NCBI GenBank assembly: GCA_013368315.1
Contig: JAACJM010000096.1
Location: 246,429-310,428, forward strand
Direction: 5' to 3'
Source: Tetrapyrgos nigripes
Lineage: Eukaryota; Basidiomycota; Agaricomycetes; Agaricales; Campanellaceae
DNA: 64,000 nucleotides
Below are positions 12,313 to 24,696 of this stretch, one piece after another. The notes under the pieces are model-generated. The model was not told the origin of the DNA. It made no database searches and worked only from the letters and a program-made list of their open reading frames with translations. Each line of letters starts with the position of its first letter. The stretch's first letter is position 1. Position numbers and translations under genes: made by a program.

Positions 12313-13250
12313 TAAATGACTCGGATTCTCTGCTTTGATTTTTACGTACGTCTTTCCTGGTCTTCGCGCGTTTTTCTTTGCTTAACTCTTCTGTTCAGGG
12401 TTTTGCTGCAAGTTTTTGAACATCTTACATCTATACTGAACTGCAAACATACTGAAACTCGACTTGTACGCCTGCTATTCAATCTGATCTTTGTCCTTAG
12501 TCTCAACTGCTTATCCAGTCGCTGCATTTTTTTATACCTACCGGACACTTTCTACTCTTTCCTCAAAAACATCCTCATCGATCGAAATCAACTTTTTTGA
12601 GATGTACGTCCTCCGTCGCTCTTCCTGATGATTGTTTACTAAATTTGTTCTTTGTTTCTGAACTCAGCATCTTCTCTCTTTACAACTGGCCGTTATCTTT
12701 CGTCACGGTCTTCGAATCAGCTTCCACATTGTTATCTGAAAACCATTGGACGATTGACCCCCGAACTTGCTTTTTTATCTGTTCTCGCAATCTTCGCAAT
12801 CTTGCTGTCTTCTTGCATGATTGATTACTGTACATCTCATACTCTTACCAAGTCGCTAATCAATGTTACATAGTGTATCATAGTTGTACATACTTACCTA
12901 CACATCCGAGTCACTTTGCTAATGCAAATTCATGCATTCCGACTGTACAGACTTACGATCAGGAAGAATTGCCGAGTCGCCGCGATGTTTGTTTTGTATT
13001 AGAGCTCCTCGAACCTGGGCAGCGCTTAAAGAGATTCATGAGTTCATGATAGTATCCTGTACAAAGATACTTCATATCATCCAGACTCGAATAAGATACT
13101 CTACAAACTTCGGAATCGATATTGCATACAATTTACTTCTCAACACGAAGCATTTGACGCGAGTTCTTCCGAAAATAGTGCCAGCTTTCATCAGGGTCCT
13201 AAAAACCAGCTTTCAGTATGGAATGTCCATTGACTACCAGATCCAAATTA
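12313..13250. other. Intergenic stretch, nothing recognised
   Basis: AT-rich and T-rich on the plus strand. ORFs such as 12316-12600 consist mainly of Phe/Leu/Ser codons from the T-rich composition and show no family signature. Confidence 0.4.
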
Positions 13251-14365
13251 TCAACCTTCCAACGAAAATCCAACCGGTTTACCACTCTCTTCGACGCGTT
13301 TCTGCAAGCTAAGCAGCTGATCGAGCATCGCAACACCTCGATCATCCAGACCAGTCTTGAATCGGTCTTCCTTCATCCATATTAGACCGTGCTGGAGTAT
13401 ATTCCGAGCTCGGTCAGCACCTCGACGCGAGTCGCCCATCGTAGCGTGTAAGGTTGCACGTTTGGCAGTGCAGTCGTAAGTGGCGCAGTGTAGGATGTTG
13501 GAGTTGTAGAATACGGTTTCGCCGGCTGGTTCGAAAGATGGTGAGAAGTTGGAATGATAAGAAAATGTTGATGAAACATACGTTTCAACGTCAGTCGGAC
13601 TGCTCCCGGCATATCGAGTGGATTTTCTGGAGGTTCTTGGGTAGAGGAGAGCGCTCGTTGTCCAGGGCTTCTTGGAGTCTTATGGGAACCAGGGACAATG
13701 AAGAGGCAAGCGTCCTCATACAATGCACTGGTAGACGAGTAAGTAGGAGTTTGAATCTGCACTTAAACAGGCGTGGCTACTACGGACGTGTTCCACTGGA
13801 CCTAGATGATAGAAGAACCATCATCAGAGACGGATAATTATGGAGACAAAATCAGCACGCACGCCGTTATTCCATTTGCCCAATGATTGACGCTCTTCTT
13901 CTTCAGTCGCATTCTCTCGAATGTCGTCCCGATGCCATCTCAATGCAAAACTGTGCGATTCGGGATTGATAAGTAGGTTGAAGAGCTCTAGTGGGGGCTA
14001 TATCTCAGATACTCTAAGTACAGTGAACAAGCGCACTCACCCATTTGGAGATCCTGCTCCTTACATTCGAGCAAATCGCATATTGCTTTGGCCAGTGCGT
14101 CTGAGGTGTACCACTTCTTGAATACTTCAGCACTGGATCCCAAATCTGGATGCATAACGTGCTGCACGCCCCAAGAGTCCGGATTGTCGTTGTTAAAAGG
14201 CGGAAACTGCTTTCCCACTGTCCGGCGGTGGGTCCAGTTTCCGAGTCGGGTGCGGTTGATGACATCTTCGCATGCATCTTGTAAAAGATGGAAATCGGTC
14301 GGTTCTACAAGAGATGGGACCACAACATAGCCCTGGTCGTCGTAGGTTGCTTTGATAGATGCCAT
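13251..14365 (-). CDS. Phytanoyl-CoA dioxygenase (PhyH) family protein
   Basis: Read on the minus strand, exons are 14365-14041, 13988-13863, 13801-13788 (14 bases), 13727-13582 and a last exon ending at 13251, with GT-AG junctions and a continuous frame. The start, YDDQGYVVVPSLVEP, is the usual PhyH opening. RWHRDD supplies the HxD iron ligands, followed by GKWNNGVQWNTALYEDACLFIVPGSHK and then GETVFYNSNILHCATYDC with the C-terminal RATLHATMG. The family hydroxylates small molecules with Fe(II), 2-oxoglutarate and O2. The very short third exon is unusual but is needed to join QWNTALYEDA correctly. The substrate is unknown. It differs in family from the 2OG oxygenases at 4.8-8.1 kb. Confidence 0.85.
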
Positions 14366-15138
14366 TGATGGATGAGAGTACGAGAAAGAGATGCTTACTG
14401 CCCCATGACGTCGCTGAGTCCGCGCGGTCCGACGGTTACCCGTAGGTTCGTTTGCACAAATATTATTTCACACGCGCCCTTCTTCCCCTATCGAATTACG
14501 TCACTGGTACAAGCCTCCATTTTGGGATGTGACACCTGTATCAAGTAGAGCGCTTGACGTACACCAGCAGCCCTCAGTGTCGGTGCTTAAATACCAGCCC
14601 CGACTGCCAGCAGAAAAGGAAGCCTTTAAAGATTGCACTATATTCGCAATTGCGTTATCAACGTGTGTACTTTTCAAATTCTAGCCAGCATTTTTTTGAG
14701 ATTTATGCATACTAGTCTGCTGCTATCTATGTTTTTACGCATTGCCTACCAAGTTCTGCAATGCGTTGAAACGTTGCAAATGTCAGTCATGGCAATCACT
14801 TTGCTGGGGAGAGGTTGGTACACTGTTATCTATGTTTTTATGCATTGCCTACCGAGTTCTGCGATGCGCTGAAACGTTGCAATAAGTCAGTCATGGCAAT
14901 CGCTTTGCTGGGGAGAGGTTTGTACACTGATAATTTTTCGTTTGCGTAGGATGTGTCTGATCACTTTTTCAAAGGTTAGCAGATCTATATGCATCATGTT
15001 GAGAAAGTTCTTATTCCTGGCTAGAACCAACTTTGGGATCGCTCAGAATATTTCTTGAAAAAATCTCTCGGGAGTTGCCATATATGCACTCAAGCGTTAG
15101 TCTTGACTCAGCGCTTTCGCGTAGTATTCTCGCGAGTG
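14366..15138. other. Intergenic stretch upstream of the PhyH gene
   Basis: Contains the presumed PhyH promoter and a tandem duplication at 14725-14931. No gene is recognised. Confidence 0.4.
14725..14931. repeat. Tandem duplication, about 103-bp unit, two copies
   Basis: Copy 1 (14725-14827) and copy 2 (14828-14931) both run from atctatgttttta to gggagaggt...tacactg and differ at a handful of positions. They include the palindromic-looking cgttgaaacgttgca. Non-coding. Confidence 0.85.
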
Positions 15139-15509
15139 TTACAGCTATTTCACTAAATATGCGGAAAGTCTAAAACTTTTTTTTTCTCGATCACCTCAAT
15201 GCCTTTCGGCTTTCAGAGGACCGGCCGGATACATATAAAGCCCCTGAGCAGTGCTGGGCTGCTCCGATCGCTGCCCTAAACGATGTGGAGCCAACCAACT
15301 CTGGTGGAGCTCACTGCGTCGGGTGGTCCCGACATGGTCCGACTCAATGGTCGGGGCTGGATCGGGCTCTAGCAAGGCTCTTGACGTCGTCTGCGTCATC
15401 CTAAGATTTTTGAATGCGCCGTCGAAGCCGCTACAGCCAATCGAGGCCCAGTTGATCGGCCTCGGAAAAAAAAAACGATCATTCCGTACTTTTAGTGAAA
15501 TAGCTGTAA
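15139..15509. mobile_element. MITE-like element with terminal inverted repeats
   Basis: A 19-base inverted repeat ttacagctatttcactaaa at 15139 is matched by its complement ending at 15509, giving a 371-bp unit with no coding capacity. Both ends are followed inward by similar but diverged sequence. I could not define a convincing target-site duplication, so the class is open. Confidence 0.5.
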
Positions 15510-15653
15510 GGATCTGAATTCCCTCTGCCCCAAAATGCATAAACACACCCAGAACTCCTGACAGTTGACGCATTCCCCAGATCCTCGGGTTATAATTCTG
15601 ACAAATTCAAGGTCTCCAGGCTGGTATATAAGGTCCAGCGTCGTTCTTTCGAT

Positions 15654-15988
15654 ATGCCTTCTAACCGAACTAGTCCTTTTATTCCACATCCCAAGCCACC
15701 CACTCCCCTCAGTGTCCTTCGGATCCTTTCTCCTCGTGCTGGTATTCGCATTTTGCCCATCTGTCTTGGCGGAGCCGGTATTGGTATTCGACGGCCCTGG
15801 GCGGGTCGTCCAAGGAACAAAGCTTCCAGTTGCTCGATGCCTTTTTCGGAAAGGGTGGAAATTTCATCGACACTGCGAATAGTTAGTGAGTCTGCCTTTT
15901 CATCGTCACATATACTTTTACCAACAGCTAATGTTGCTATTGCCGTGCAGCCAGGAAGGAGCTTCCAAGGAATGGAACCATTGAGTAC
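15654..15988 (+). pseudogene. Aldo/keto reductase (AKR9-like) 5' remnant
   Basis: The frame opening MPSNRTS leads to LSPRAGIRILPICLGGAGIG, the N-terminal barrel strand of fungal aryl-alcohol-dehydrogenase-type aldo/keto reductases. The frame must then shift to continue as SSKEQSFQLLDAF and GGNFIDTANS, the family's first helix and the segment with the catalytic Asp region. After an intron-like GTTAGT, a short QEG-like piece follows and homology ends. The catalytic Tyr and Lys and the remaining barrel are absent, so this is a truncated, frameshifted remnant of an NADPH-dependent oxidoreductase. Confidence 0.7.
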
Positions 15989-16019
15989 ATATGAAAAGGA
16001 GGACAAAGACTTCAGCAAA

Positions 16020-17350
16020 GATACATAGACAAGATATAGATATTGATGAAGTCTTCATTCTGGTTGTAGAGTCCAGAGTGTTTCCGGCAAGTCTTTCTTG
16101 TCATTGCTTGAGCAAAGCATGACAGAGAGTGTTGGCTTATGTTAGAGGCGTTGGCCTGGAACCCGACACCAAGTCCAAAATGAGTTCTTCCAGTAAGAGT
16201 CATTCATTTCACTATTATCATCATTGATAGCAAGATTTTGACTTGTACAATAGCTCTAGCTGTCTTCAAGGATTAATAGTACAAACATTCTTTCAACTTG
16301 ACTGGATAAGTATAACTACTTATGCTGCTCATTGGATTGAAGTTCCAAACCTGTCACTTACACTTATCTTATAGCTTTATAGTCCTAAAACTTGTGATTT
16401 GTGGCAAGAAGTCGCTTATTGCTCCTGGAAGGTATAAAAAAGCTTGTATCCAGTGACTTTTTCCTTCTTCCCTCAACACTTTGCAATGTCGTACTGGTCT
16501 CAAGAATGAAGCACAAAGGTTCAACTATGTAATTACTCTTCACATAATATTCACTATATTATTACTCCTGTTCACACATATCATATCACAAAATGTGAAG
16601 CCTGAGTGTACATATCAGGATATTTGGCAAGTTCATTCCATTGTGTCACTGCCTGCTTTCTCTCTTCCTTCGCAATTCCAATGTGGTAACAGCCTATACA
16701 TACTTCTCTGTAAAAATACTCATTTCCTGAGCACCAGGACATTCCTGGCTCCCATTTAAAATTATAAGCAAAACTCTAGCTACAGAACTGCAAAAGCTAT
16801 GGTAGACTTTTTGATAAGCCCCTAAATTTCTCACCTGGACATGCAACACAGACTTATTTATCTCTGAGGAGTACTGCATTCTGGTACAGTCTTCTGTCAT
16901 TCCTTGCTCCCACCTTGTCCTGCCCTTTTGTCACAGCTGTGACTCCCGACTCCTCCATGGCCCTTTCCAGAAGTCCAGCTGGAGTCTGGAGGTGGAATCT
17001 AATCAGTCAGAATCTAGCCGAGATAACAGTCTGATTACCCAAAAGTGGAAGGTGCCCCAAAGTCTTTGTCTTTCTTTTCGTTACTACTGACCATCATCAG
17101 CGTTTATACAGGAGACAGTTACATTCAGTGTCCAACATTTAACAGGAGACAGTTACTGTTCCCCACAAATAGCAGATACAGCATCCAACCAATAAGGATC
17201 CCACTGAGTTTACCTTGCAGCTTCCTTTGTCAATTAAGATGGAATGTACAAGGATTTTGATGTAGTCACCACCTCCACAACTTGAACAGTCAACCCAGCA
17301 CAAATCCACCAGCACATAGTAGTAACAGGATTTGGATCTGACAGCTTCCA
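16020..17350. other. AT-rich stretch at the start of the transposon nest
   Basis: Base composition becomes clearly AT-rich from about 16 kb. No gene family, tRNA-like fold or clear terminal repeat was recognised by eye. Confidence 0.4.
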
Positions 17351-17375
17351 AGACACCACAGACGGTATTAAGGAC

Positions 17376-17980
17376 ATGCATGACCTCCTGTCACAAAACC
17401 TACCTCAAGGCATGATACCCAACATAGGCCTGGTCATGACCTGGCAGGGATGGCCAGCTGTGGAACTGGACAACTGCTATTTCACCTCCAGACACCTTGC
17501 TGGGGACAAACAACCAATAGCAATCCCAGGAAACATCGACCCCTCAGGAATGCTGGCCAGCATTGCATGGAGTGGTACCAACTGGATGTACTTGAAAGAG
17601 AACAGCATTGAGTTCTATGAGAAAAAGCAAAAAACCACAGGCATAGAGTGAGTACAGATAAACACCTGCGACTCATCACCTACTGACAGAAACAAACCTT
17701 CTCCTGCCACATGTCTCCATCAACCTCCTCTGCATCTATGCATCTATTGTCACCGCCTCACTGTCCCACCAGTACTACATATCACCATCTCAACTTCCCA
17801 GGCTAAAGATACCCACCCATCAACCCTACAAGATTCCAGGTTGGTGACCTAGTAGAAGTCATGTTCAGCATAAACATCACTGAGCTCAGGGCTACCAGCA
17901 ACAGATCAATGAGTGCCAGGACCAATGAGACTCTGTGTAGAGTGACAAGGATGGATGACACACATGTATTGGTCAGTTAA
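17376..17980 (+). pseudogene. Conserved-looking hypothetical protein remnant (transposon nest)
   Basis: An open stretch encodes MIPNIGLVMTWQGWPAVELDN, then DPSGMLASIAWSGTNWMYLKE. It is followed after a GTGAGT donor (about 17648) by a separate open segment (about 17830-17980) reading FQVGDLVEVMFSINI and CRVTRMDDTHVLVS before a stop. The last segment resembles the C-terminal 'GDIVEVQ...' ending of hypothetical proteins I recall as abundant in Agaricomycete repeats; that is recollection, not a search. No start or complete domain can be defined. It is most likely a decayed repeat-associated gene. Confidence 0.35.
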
Positions 17981-19690
17981 ATTTCCTGGAGAAGAGAATA
18001 GACATCTCACAAAATCAACTCAAACAGAACACAGCCCTGCCCAGATGTCCAGTTGCAGCATGCTAAGAATAAAACAGAAGTGAAGGAGAGTGAGACAAGA
18101 AACAAGGTGGCAGGTATGAATATGAATGGTGAATGAATTTGCATACAAGCATATAAAAGAGTAGCACTTACATCAGTAAAATGGCCACTTGCCTTTTCAG
18201 AGGCTTTTCCGAACTTTTCTGAACTTTTTCCAAGCATGGATCAACTTTTAAAACTTAAGCCCTGCTACTTTGAAAAGTTCGCTGGCCCTTTTCAAAGTTA
18301 GTAAAAAGTACATAAAAGATGATTGTTAAAGTACTCTAAAACCTCAGCTCATTTGCTGTTTGGTACCAATGAACTTGTGCATTCGACAGCCTCGGGAATG
18401 TAGAGACAAAAATGAATGTATTGGGTAACAACATACATATCACTATCCCTGCCGTACCCCATAACCTGTACCACACACAGACCTTTATGCCAGGTTTTGA
18501 CTTTCCGCCCTCAACACATGATGTCCCAATGGGGCTTCAGTCAGCCAACCAAAAGCCTCCAGTGTGTTTTGCTTGTTCATTGATTGTTCTTTCATCACCA
18601 CCACCACCACCAACACTCACAAATGCCCTCCCTCCCCCTGGTCTTAGGCCTGCTCTGTTCTCTCTCTATGCCTTGTAAAATCTATCACCCTTGTCTCTCT
18701 TTTCCACTATCAGTTTGCTTCTATATTGTGCCTTCAGTGTTTTGCTAACTTGCTCATCTTTCAGGGTTATGTTGTGGTTCTTCCAGGGCCAGAGGCCCAT
18801 TTTGTGCTAATGAGTTGGAGAGGATAGGATAGTGTAGTTTAGTATCTTTTGGACATGTTCAATGTGTCTTTACGAGGTCTTTATATCATGTTTACAGTGT
18901 ATATTACCTTAGCATGCCCAAATGTATCATTTTTATGGTATTCCATTGTATCTAAGAGCTTGTATATTAGGTTGACTTTGCCTCACCACAGCTCTGAGGC
19001 TTTTGCAGTGAAACGACACTCATGACTTCAACCAGAGGCCAAAAACATACAAAGAAAAGCACCTCTGGAGGAAGAACAATGGAACTCTGGGCTTGGCCCA
19101 TGGCCCATCAAAGGTTTGCCTTTTTGGACTGTGGGAACATCACATGTTGAGGCTGAAAAGTGCCCAAGTCTTTATGCCCACCCAGCAATCACACCACAGG
19201 CTTGTCCAAAATAAATGGGATAATGATGTATGGAAAGCTAGAATGGAATAACCAACAACAGAACATGGTATCTCAAGGAAAACACTACAATACACACCTG
19301 CGATGTCTCTGCCAACCAAACTTCTAAATTCCAATGAAAATCAGCTGAGATGCATTAATGACTATGAGGGACATACCTATGAGGTCCTTCCAAGAACTTC
19401 TTTCAGTGAGAAGGCCATTGACTGCTGCAGATATGTAGCAAGTGATTGAGAGCTCATTAGTAAGGATACACTAAGCTTGAGAAAAGACTTACAGCGCCAA
19501 GGAGGTCAGAGTCATGATGAGGCTGATGTATATGCAAGGAAACAGAAGGGAGGGAACTGGGAGGGAAGAAGTTGGGAAGAGAAGTTGGTGATGTGTCTGT
19601 TGATAGAAAATTTTTCAAGGTCCGACAGTCCTGTGATCACAATGTCATTTTTCAGCAGCCATGTGTACAACTTCAGCTGGGAGCCTGGCT

Positions 19691-20210
19691 TCAACCCACA
19701 GTGTTGTCCTTAAGGCCTTAATTAAGGCCACCCAACGAAGTTACATCTTAAATTGTTAATAAAAGTTTTTAATTAAGGGCATTTTAAGCCCAAATTAAGC
19801 CACCTGTACTAAAAAATCTGGTCCTCTAGAACACTCCCAATCCAGCATCATTTATAAGACTTCCTGCTGTAGAAGCTACACATATAACTTTTCTACAATA
19901 TATGCTGCTCTTTGTCTCAAGAGTCTGTGTCTGACTGCAGCAATGAATTTGAATGGTCTTCTTGCCTGCAGAAAAAAATGAAATGGTGATCCTTGATATT
20001 ATGAGCAAATGTAGATAAGTAGACAGCTTTTGAACAGTCTTGAGCATATCATTATCTCCAGAAGAAAAAAGAGAGCAATGGCTGTAATAATGCTGAGGTC
20101 TTAATTAAGGCTTAAATTGTTTTTCTTCCAAAGTTAGGTCTTAAATTAAAGGGGTTTGAAGGCCTTAACATTAATAACTGTTAAGGCTTAAGGACAACAC
20201 TGTCAACCCA
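19691..20210. mobile_element. Non-autonomous hAT element (MITE) with perfect 8-bp target duplication
   Basis: The element spans 19699-20202 (504 bp). It begins CAGTGTTGTCCTTAAG and ends with the exact complement; CAGTGNTG is a classic hAT terminal motif. It is flanked on both sides by the identical octamer tcaaccca (19691-19698 and 20203-20210), the length hAT transposases duplicate. The interior is AT-rich and filled with ttaattaagg-type subterminal repeats and has no coding capacity. The element interrupts a decayed open frame, which resumes on the far side of the insertion. Confidence 0.92.
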
Positions 20211-20580
20211 AGTCAGATTTTCATTCCTCCCTTTCCCCTCCAACTTCTCTTCATGTGGGGTACACAGGCTCGTTTCATCTTCATTCTGTCTTCACCAAGC
20301 ATGCCCAAAAACAGAGACACAAGAGTTGGTATGTATGGCCTCATATACAGTATGATTGGTGCTGGCAGGTATTTCAAGGTATGTCTTGAACACTACAGCT
20401 GCAAGCTCGTAAGTAATTCTGGCCTGTCCCATACTTACTAGTCACATGTAGTACATATATGTAGGAGTAGTACTAGTACTTATGGATATGAGTTACACAG
20501 AAGAAAAGGCACACAAAGAGTTGGTGACCCTCAGAAAAAGGTCCCAAGAAAATTCCCAAAAAGTGCATAGCACCTCATAT

Positions 20581-22636
20581 TACCAAATACCCAGGTGTAT
20601 ACAAGCCGGTAAGTGATCATTGATCCACTTGTATACAAGGCAATATCTCTTACCTCCCCCAAGTCTGTTAAAGTCGGGGGACTTATAGGAGCTTATAGGG
20701 AGCAGGGAGCTGGGTATAGGGGAGGTGCCATTGCCAGTATTAGCAGGAGACCTTCGGGAAAGCTTGGGAGCATTCCCATGAGTCATAATGCCTCATTTCC
20801 CACTGCCAACACAGTATCCTGCCATGTCCTTTCTTCCTCTTGAGGTTTGCAATCATTAATATGGTGCCCATAGTGATAGCTTTCCTCTAAGTCACTACAG
20901 GTAGATCACAAAGGATGTTGCTGTAGTATACGTGTATATGACTAGTACTCTCTACAATATACTTATGTGGCAATTTGTCTATCAAGGTGAAGCTAGTAGC
21001 ACTGGACATAGGTAATCTATAGACATGGCTGCATTGGTATCCATACTCACACTGAACACCAGTGTACATAATCCAAGGTAAAACTAAGTAAGTATGGTTG
21101 CCCTTGTACACATGATGCATTGATCCACTCTCTGACTCTGACAAACATTTAATCAGCTATATACCTACTACTGGACACCTAATATCCATTTGTTAAGGCT
21201 GCCAATGTCAAGAAAAGCCTGTCCTCAACGCTGCTCAGGGAAATCTGATGTCACTTCCCACTCTCCATCAGACCCGCTCTCTCTTTGCCTCAACTCGGCT
21301 TGCCTTAACAGGCCAATATGTGTCTCAGAGATTGACAAAATATGCTGTGCATATGTACAGGTATATGTAGAATATTTATTTCAGTGGGATCATCAGTATT
21401 CAGTGGGTAATTGGTGGATTAATCAAAAAGACTCAGAATTTGGCCATTTCCCAGCATTCATACTTGGATAGAGCACTTATCCAAAGGTTTAAAATGTCAA
21501 ATAAATGGCCAAAAGGTAGCTAATACACTATATAACAATTAAATATGCCATCCTGCTAATTCACTGTCATTTGGGTATGTCACACTCTTAGAACACTTTA
21601 GTATCATGAAGTACATAGGAAAGCTAACACAAAACAATAACATTCCAGGTTTGAGCACTAAATCATTTCAAAAATACTCAGAATTGCATATAATGGAAGC
21701 CAGAGCATATTAGAACTCTTCAGCGCAGAAATGAGGATATAGATATTGATAGTCATAGACTCGCTGTCATCACAAATGTACAGTGGCAATGAAGGGTGGC
21801 ACGTGGCCCACCATTGGGTAAAGTGGATTCAAACAGATGTATACACCGTTTAGAATGGGTATTCATGCTACAATACATCTCTTTAAAGCTGGAATGCCCC
21901 ATTACACTTACCACTGTATTTTAAAAATATGTACTGCTTTCCAGTTCTACATCCATAAAATAATAACCGAAGTGAAAGACACACTACATAATAACATTTC
22001 CCATAAATATCTAAGGGTTTTGTGCACAACATCTTGTTGCATTGACAAAGGCACAATGTGATGAGCAATCCCAAAGCATGCGCCATTACTGCTGTATTCT
22101 CTATATGGCTAATTTGCTTATGTAAGATGTCCAGATATAGACATTGCTGAGTTCTGGCTCGTTCCTCAACAACTAAGACAGTGACAACCCCGAGGATAAA
22201 GAAGAGGAGGACATGTTGGATGGGTCGCTTGCTGATTGCAACCCTGACACTGACAGTGGCATCAATTGGCTCCCATATAGTCTTGTAAATCATATTTTGT
22301 TCTGAATTTATTATATTTTTAGCTATTTAGTACTTACATAGTACAGTAGGGTGAGACAGCGATGAGAGGGCGGGACAACGTGCTGGCAGTGATGTGCCAT
22401 CAGTGCAATGTATAGGAAATGACTGGAAAGTGCCCAACCTTGCTCCCACATGTACCTGAAGTCTCTACCACTTACCGGCATTGGTACCTCCCCCAGGCCT
22501 ATACCCAGCCTTATCCAGCTCCCTGCTCCCTATAAGTCCCCTAACTTTAACGGACTTGGGAAAGGTAAGAGATATCACCTTGTATACAAGTGGATCAACG
22601 ATCACTTACCAGTTTTTATACACCTGGGTATTTGGT
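20581..22636. mobile_element. About 2.06-kb element with 150-bp inverted terminal repeats
   Basis: 20581-20730 and 22488-22636 are inverted copies of each other, roughly 85-90% identical by eye. Outer ends read taccaaatacccaggtgtata, inner parts include gatccacttgtatacaag, ctccctgctccctataag and ggtacctcccc. The interior of about 1.76 kb has no recognisable transposase. Outside the repeats, related fragments recur (20540-20580, 22637-22670, 23385-23425), suggesting nested copies of the same repeat family. Confidence 0.55.
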
Positions 22637-23541
22637 ACTATCCATACCCCAGAAGTGATACATAAAATGTCAATGAATTAAAACTTCCTCAGATCTTTAC
22701 CACTCCCCGAAAAAAACTTGCACACCTTGAGTCTATGATATATACCTTCAGATTATCAAGCTTATATAAGAGCTGTACAGAGCTGAGGAGGGATGTTTTC
22801 TGACCTTGTTTTCACAAGGAAGTGATACATTGTCACGTTGAAAATGTGGACGGCAATGCATATTTGGGCCACTGAAAAACACAAACTTAAATTACTGATT
22901 TTTCAAAGCAGCTTTTGCTTGCTGGGCCTACTCCATATGAGACCAATTTGAGGCCAATATTCCATATGGAGTATTCCTGGGGCCGAGCAAAAACTGTCCA
23001 TGCTCCAAATATGCATCGCCATTTGCGGTGAGAGTTTAAAGCAACTTTTTCTTTTGTTTGCAAAGTAGTGATGCATAACACTGCAATTTTGACCTCGGAA
23101 ATTTGACATACTGATACATATATGCTTTCAGAAGTACAATATCCACCCATAGAAAAATTTTCCAGAGGAATATCCTGTTTCAAAAAATTTTGCTTCTGTC
23201 ACACTCATGGAAACACATTTTTTCATTGTTTTCAGCTCATGGAAAATGTCTCAGTGCACACCTGGAGATTCTGACTACATAGAAATGAAAATAATGTATA
23301 AAAGTATCTACTGTTCAGGTTCTACGAAGGGACATCAGGGAGGGACAAAGATATGGACCAATTTCTCAGAAATGTATCACTTCAGGGGTATGGATAGTAA
23401 TATGAGGTGGTGCATAGGCAGAAAAGTACGAAAAAAAAGCTTGCAGAAAAAAGGTCAGAAAAAGCTTTGAGTGGCAAAAGGATCAAAAACTACCCAAAAG
23501 TTCCGAAAAGGCGAGTGGCCTTTTTACTGATGCTACACTCC

Positions 23542-24696
23542 ATGTAGTACTACTAGTTTTCTCAGACCAACTATACAACACAAGCACCTTTATTGGAGCA
23601 ACTAAATTTCATTCCAGAGCAACATTCACTGCATACAATAAGGGTGTGCACATTTTGAGTGCAAAGACAAGAAGGGCAACAGAACAAAGTGGAAGGCCAA
23701 CACTCCTACAGGTGCTCGGCTTTATTGGAAGAATAACACTTGTAATGAGCCTTACTTAAAGGTTCAAATAAAACCAAATACCGGTAAAACACACTGCCAA
23801 TCTGGACCTCGGCTACAAACAAGTACAACATCCAAAGCACAAATAACAGTGCCGTCCAATTTCTAGGGTGTAAGACTCGTCCTTCATTTCATTTTGGACT
23901 CGTAATGAGCAAGGGTAAGAACGAAAAGAGGAGGTATATGCACCTGTCGAGTACTGCAGACCATCCTGCACAAATGCCAGGATCTCCTGGAAAGATGTAC
24001 AGAGGGAAGATGGCACCGGTTGCACCAACATTCGTGAAGTAGAGACTCTGAAGTAGGATAGCAGGGAGAACCTTGCTGTAGAACATGGTGTACACTCTTG
24101 CGAGGTGACTGGGTCAAACTGGGCACTTGATGGTGAGTTTAAATATACAGTCGAGCATCATTATAAAGCATCACGAAAAGCATATAAGGTCTTTAGATTT
24201 GACGTGAAATGAGTAGAAAACTAACCCCGACATGAACGCGACCACACACTCTCTTCTCTCCAAAGTCTCCAGGCTAAGTTCATGCGCAGTTCAGTAAGCC
24301 ATGTGCAGTCAGGTCCAGGTCCACACTTGGAGAGATCTCGAACAAGTTCTGGAAGTCATATCAGACAGATCTGACAAAAGCAACTAGTGGATGTAGCTAT
24401 TTTGCCTGCTTTTAGACCTGTAAGACCTGTAACTAAGGTCCCTAGCTCTGATTGAAAACTTTGCTACTACCTAGCCTGGGGCCCAAGACGCTCCCATGCT
24501 CCTGTGCACCCTATGGGAGCAGTTGGTTTCCAGGCTAGTTACTACCCAATTCAGGCCCATGGGCATTTGTGCAGATCTAGATATAATCTTGGACGACTCT
24601 CACTGAGACGGTGAGTCTTTTCGTTGTTCTTGTCTGCAACATCCTGCTTAACTCACACTACGATGAAAGTTGTCATAGTTCCTCACTGAAGACACT
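23542..24696. other. Repeat-rich stretch without a defined gene
   Basis: A minus-strand open frame at about 23889-24095 encodes a hydrophobic protein-like segment, but no family is recognisable and no flanking exons can be threaded. Otherwise non-coding. Confidence 0.35.

Larger units (their letters stand above)
18160..23541. repeat. Large inverted-repeat pair bounding about 5.4 kb of AT-rich DNA
   Basis: At 18160-18225 the sequence reads tcagtaaaatggccacttgc followed by a run rich in cttttccgaactttt. Its diverged complement lies at 23480-23541 (ggcgagtggcctttttactga). They could be the terminal repeats of one long decayed element, or two copies of a small element in opposite orientation. 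Inside are decayed ORFs (for example 19330-19700), the hAT MITE and another inverted-repeat element. No transposase is recognisable. Confidence 0.45.

Noticed and set aside
15590..16018. 142-codon minus-strand ORF as a gene
   Set aside because: Antisense of the aldo/keto reductase remnant; the plus strand carries clear family sequence.
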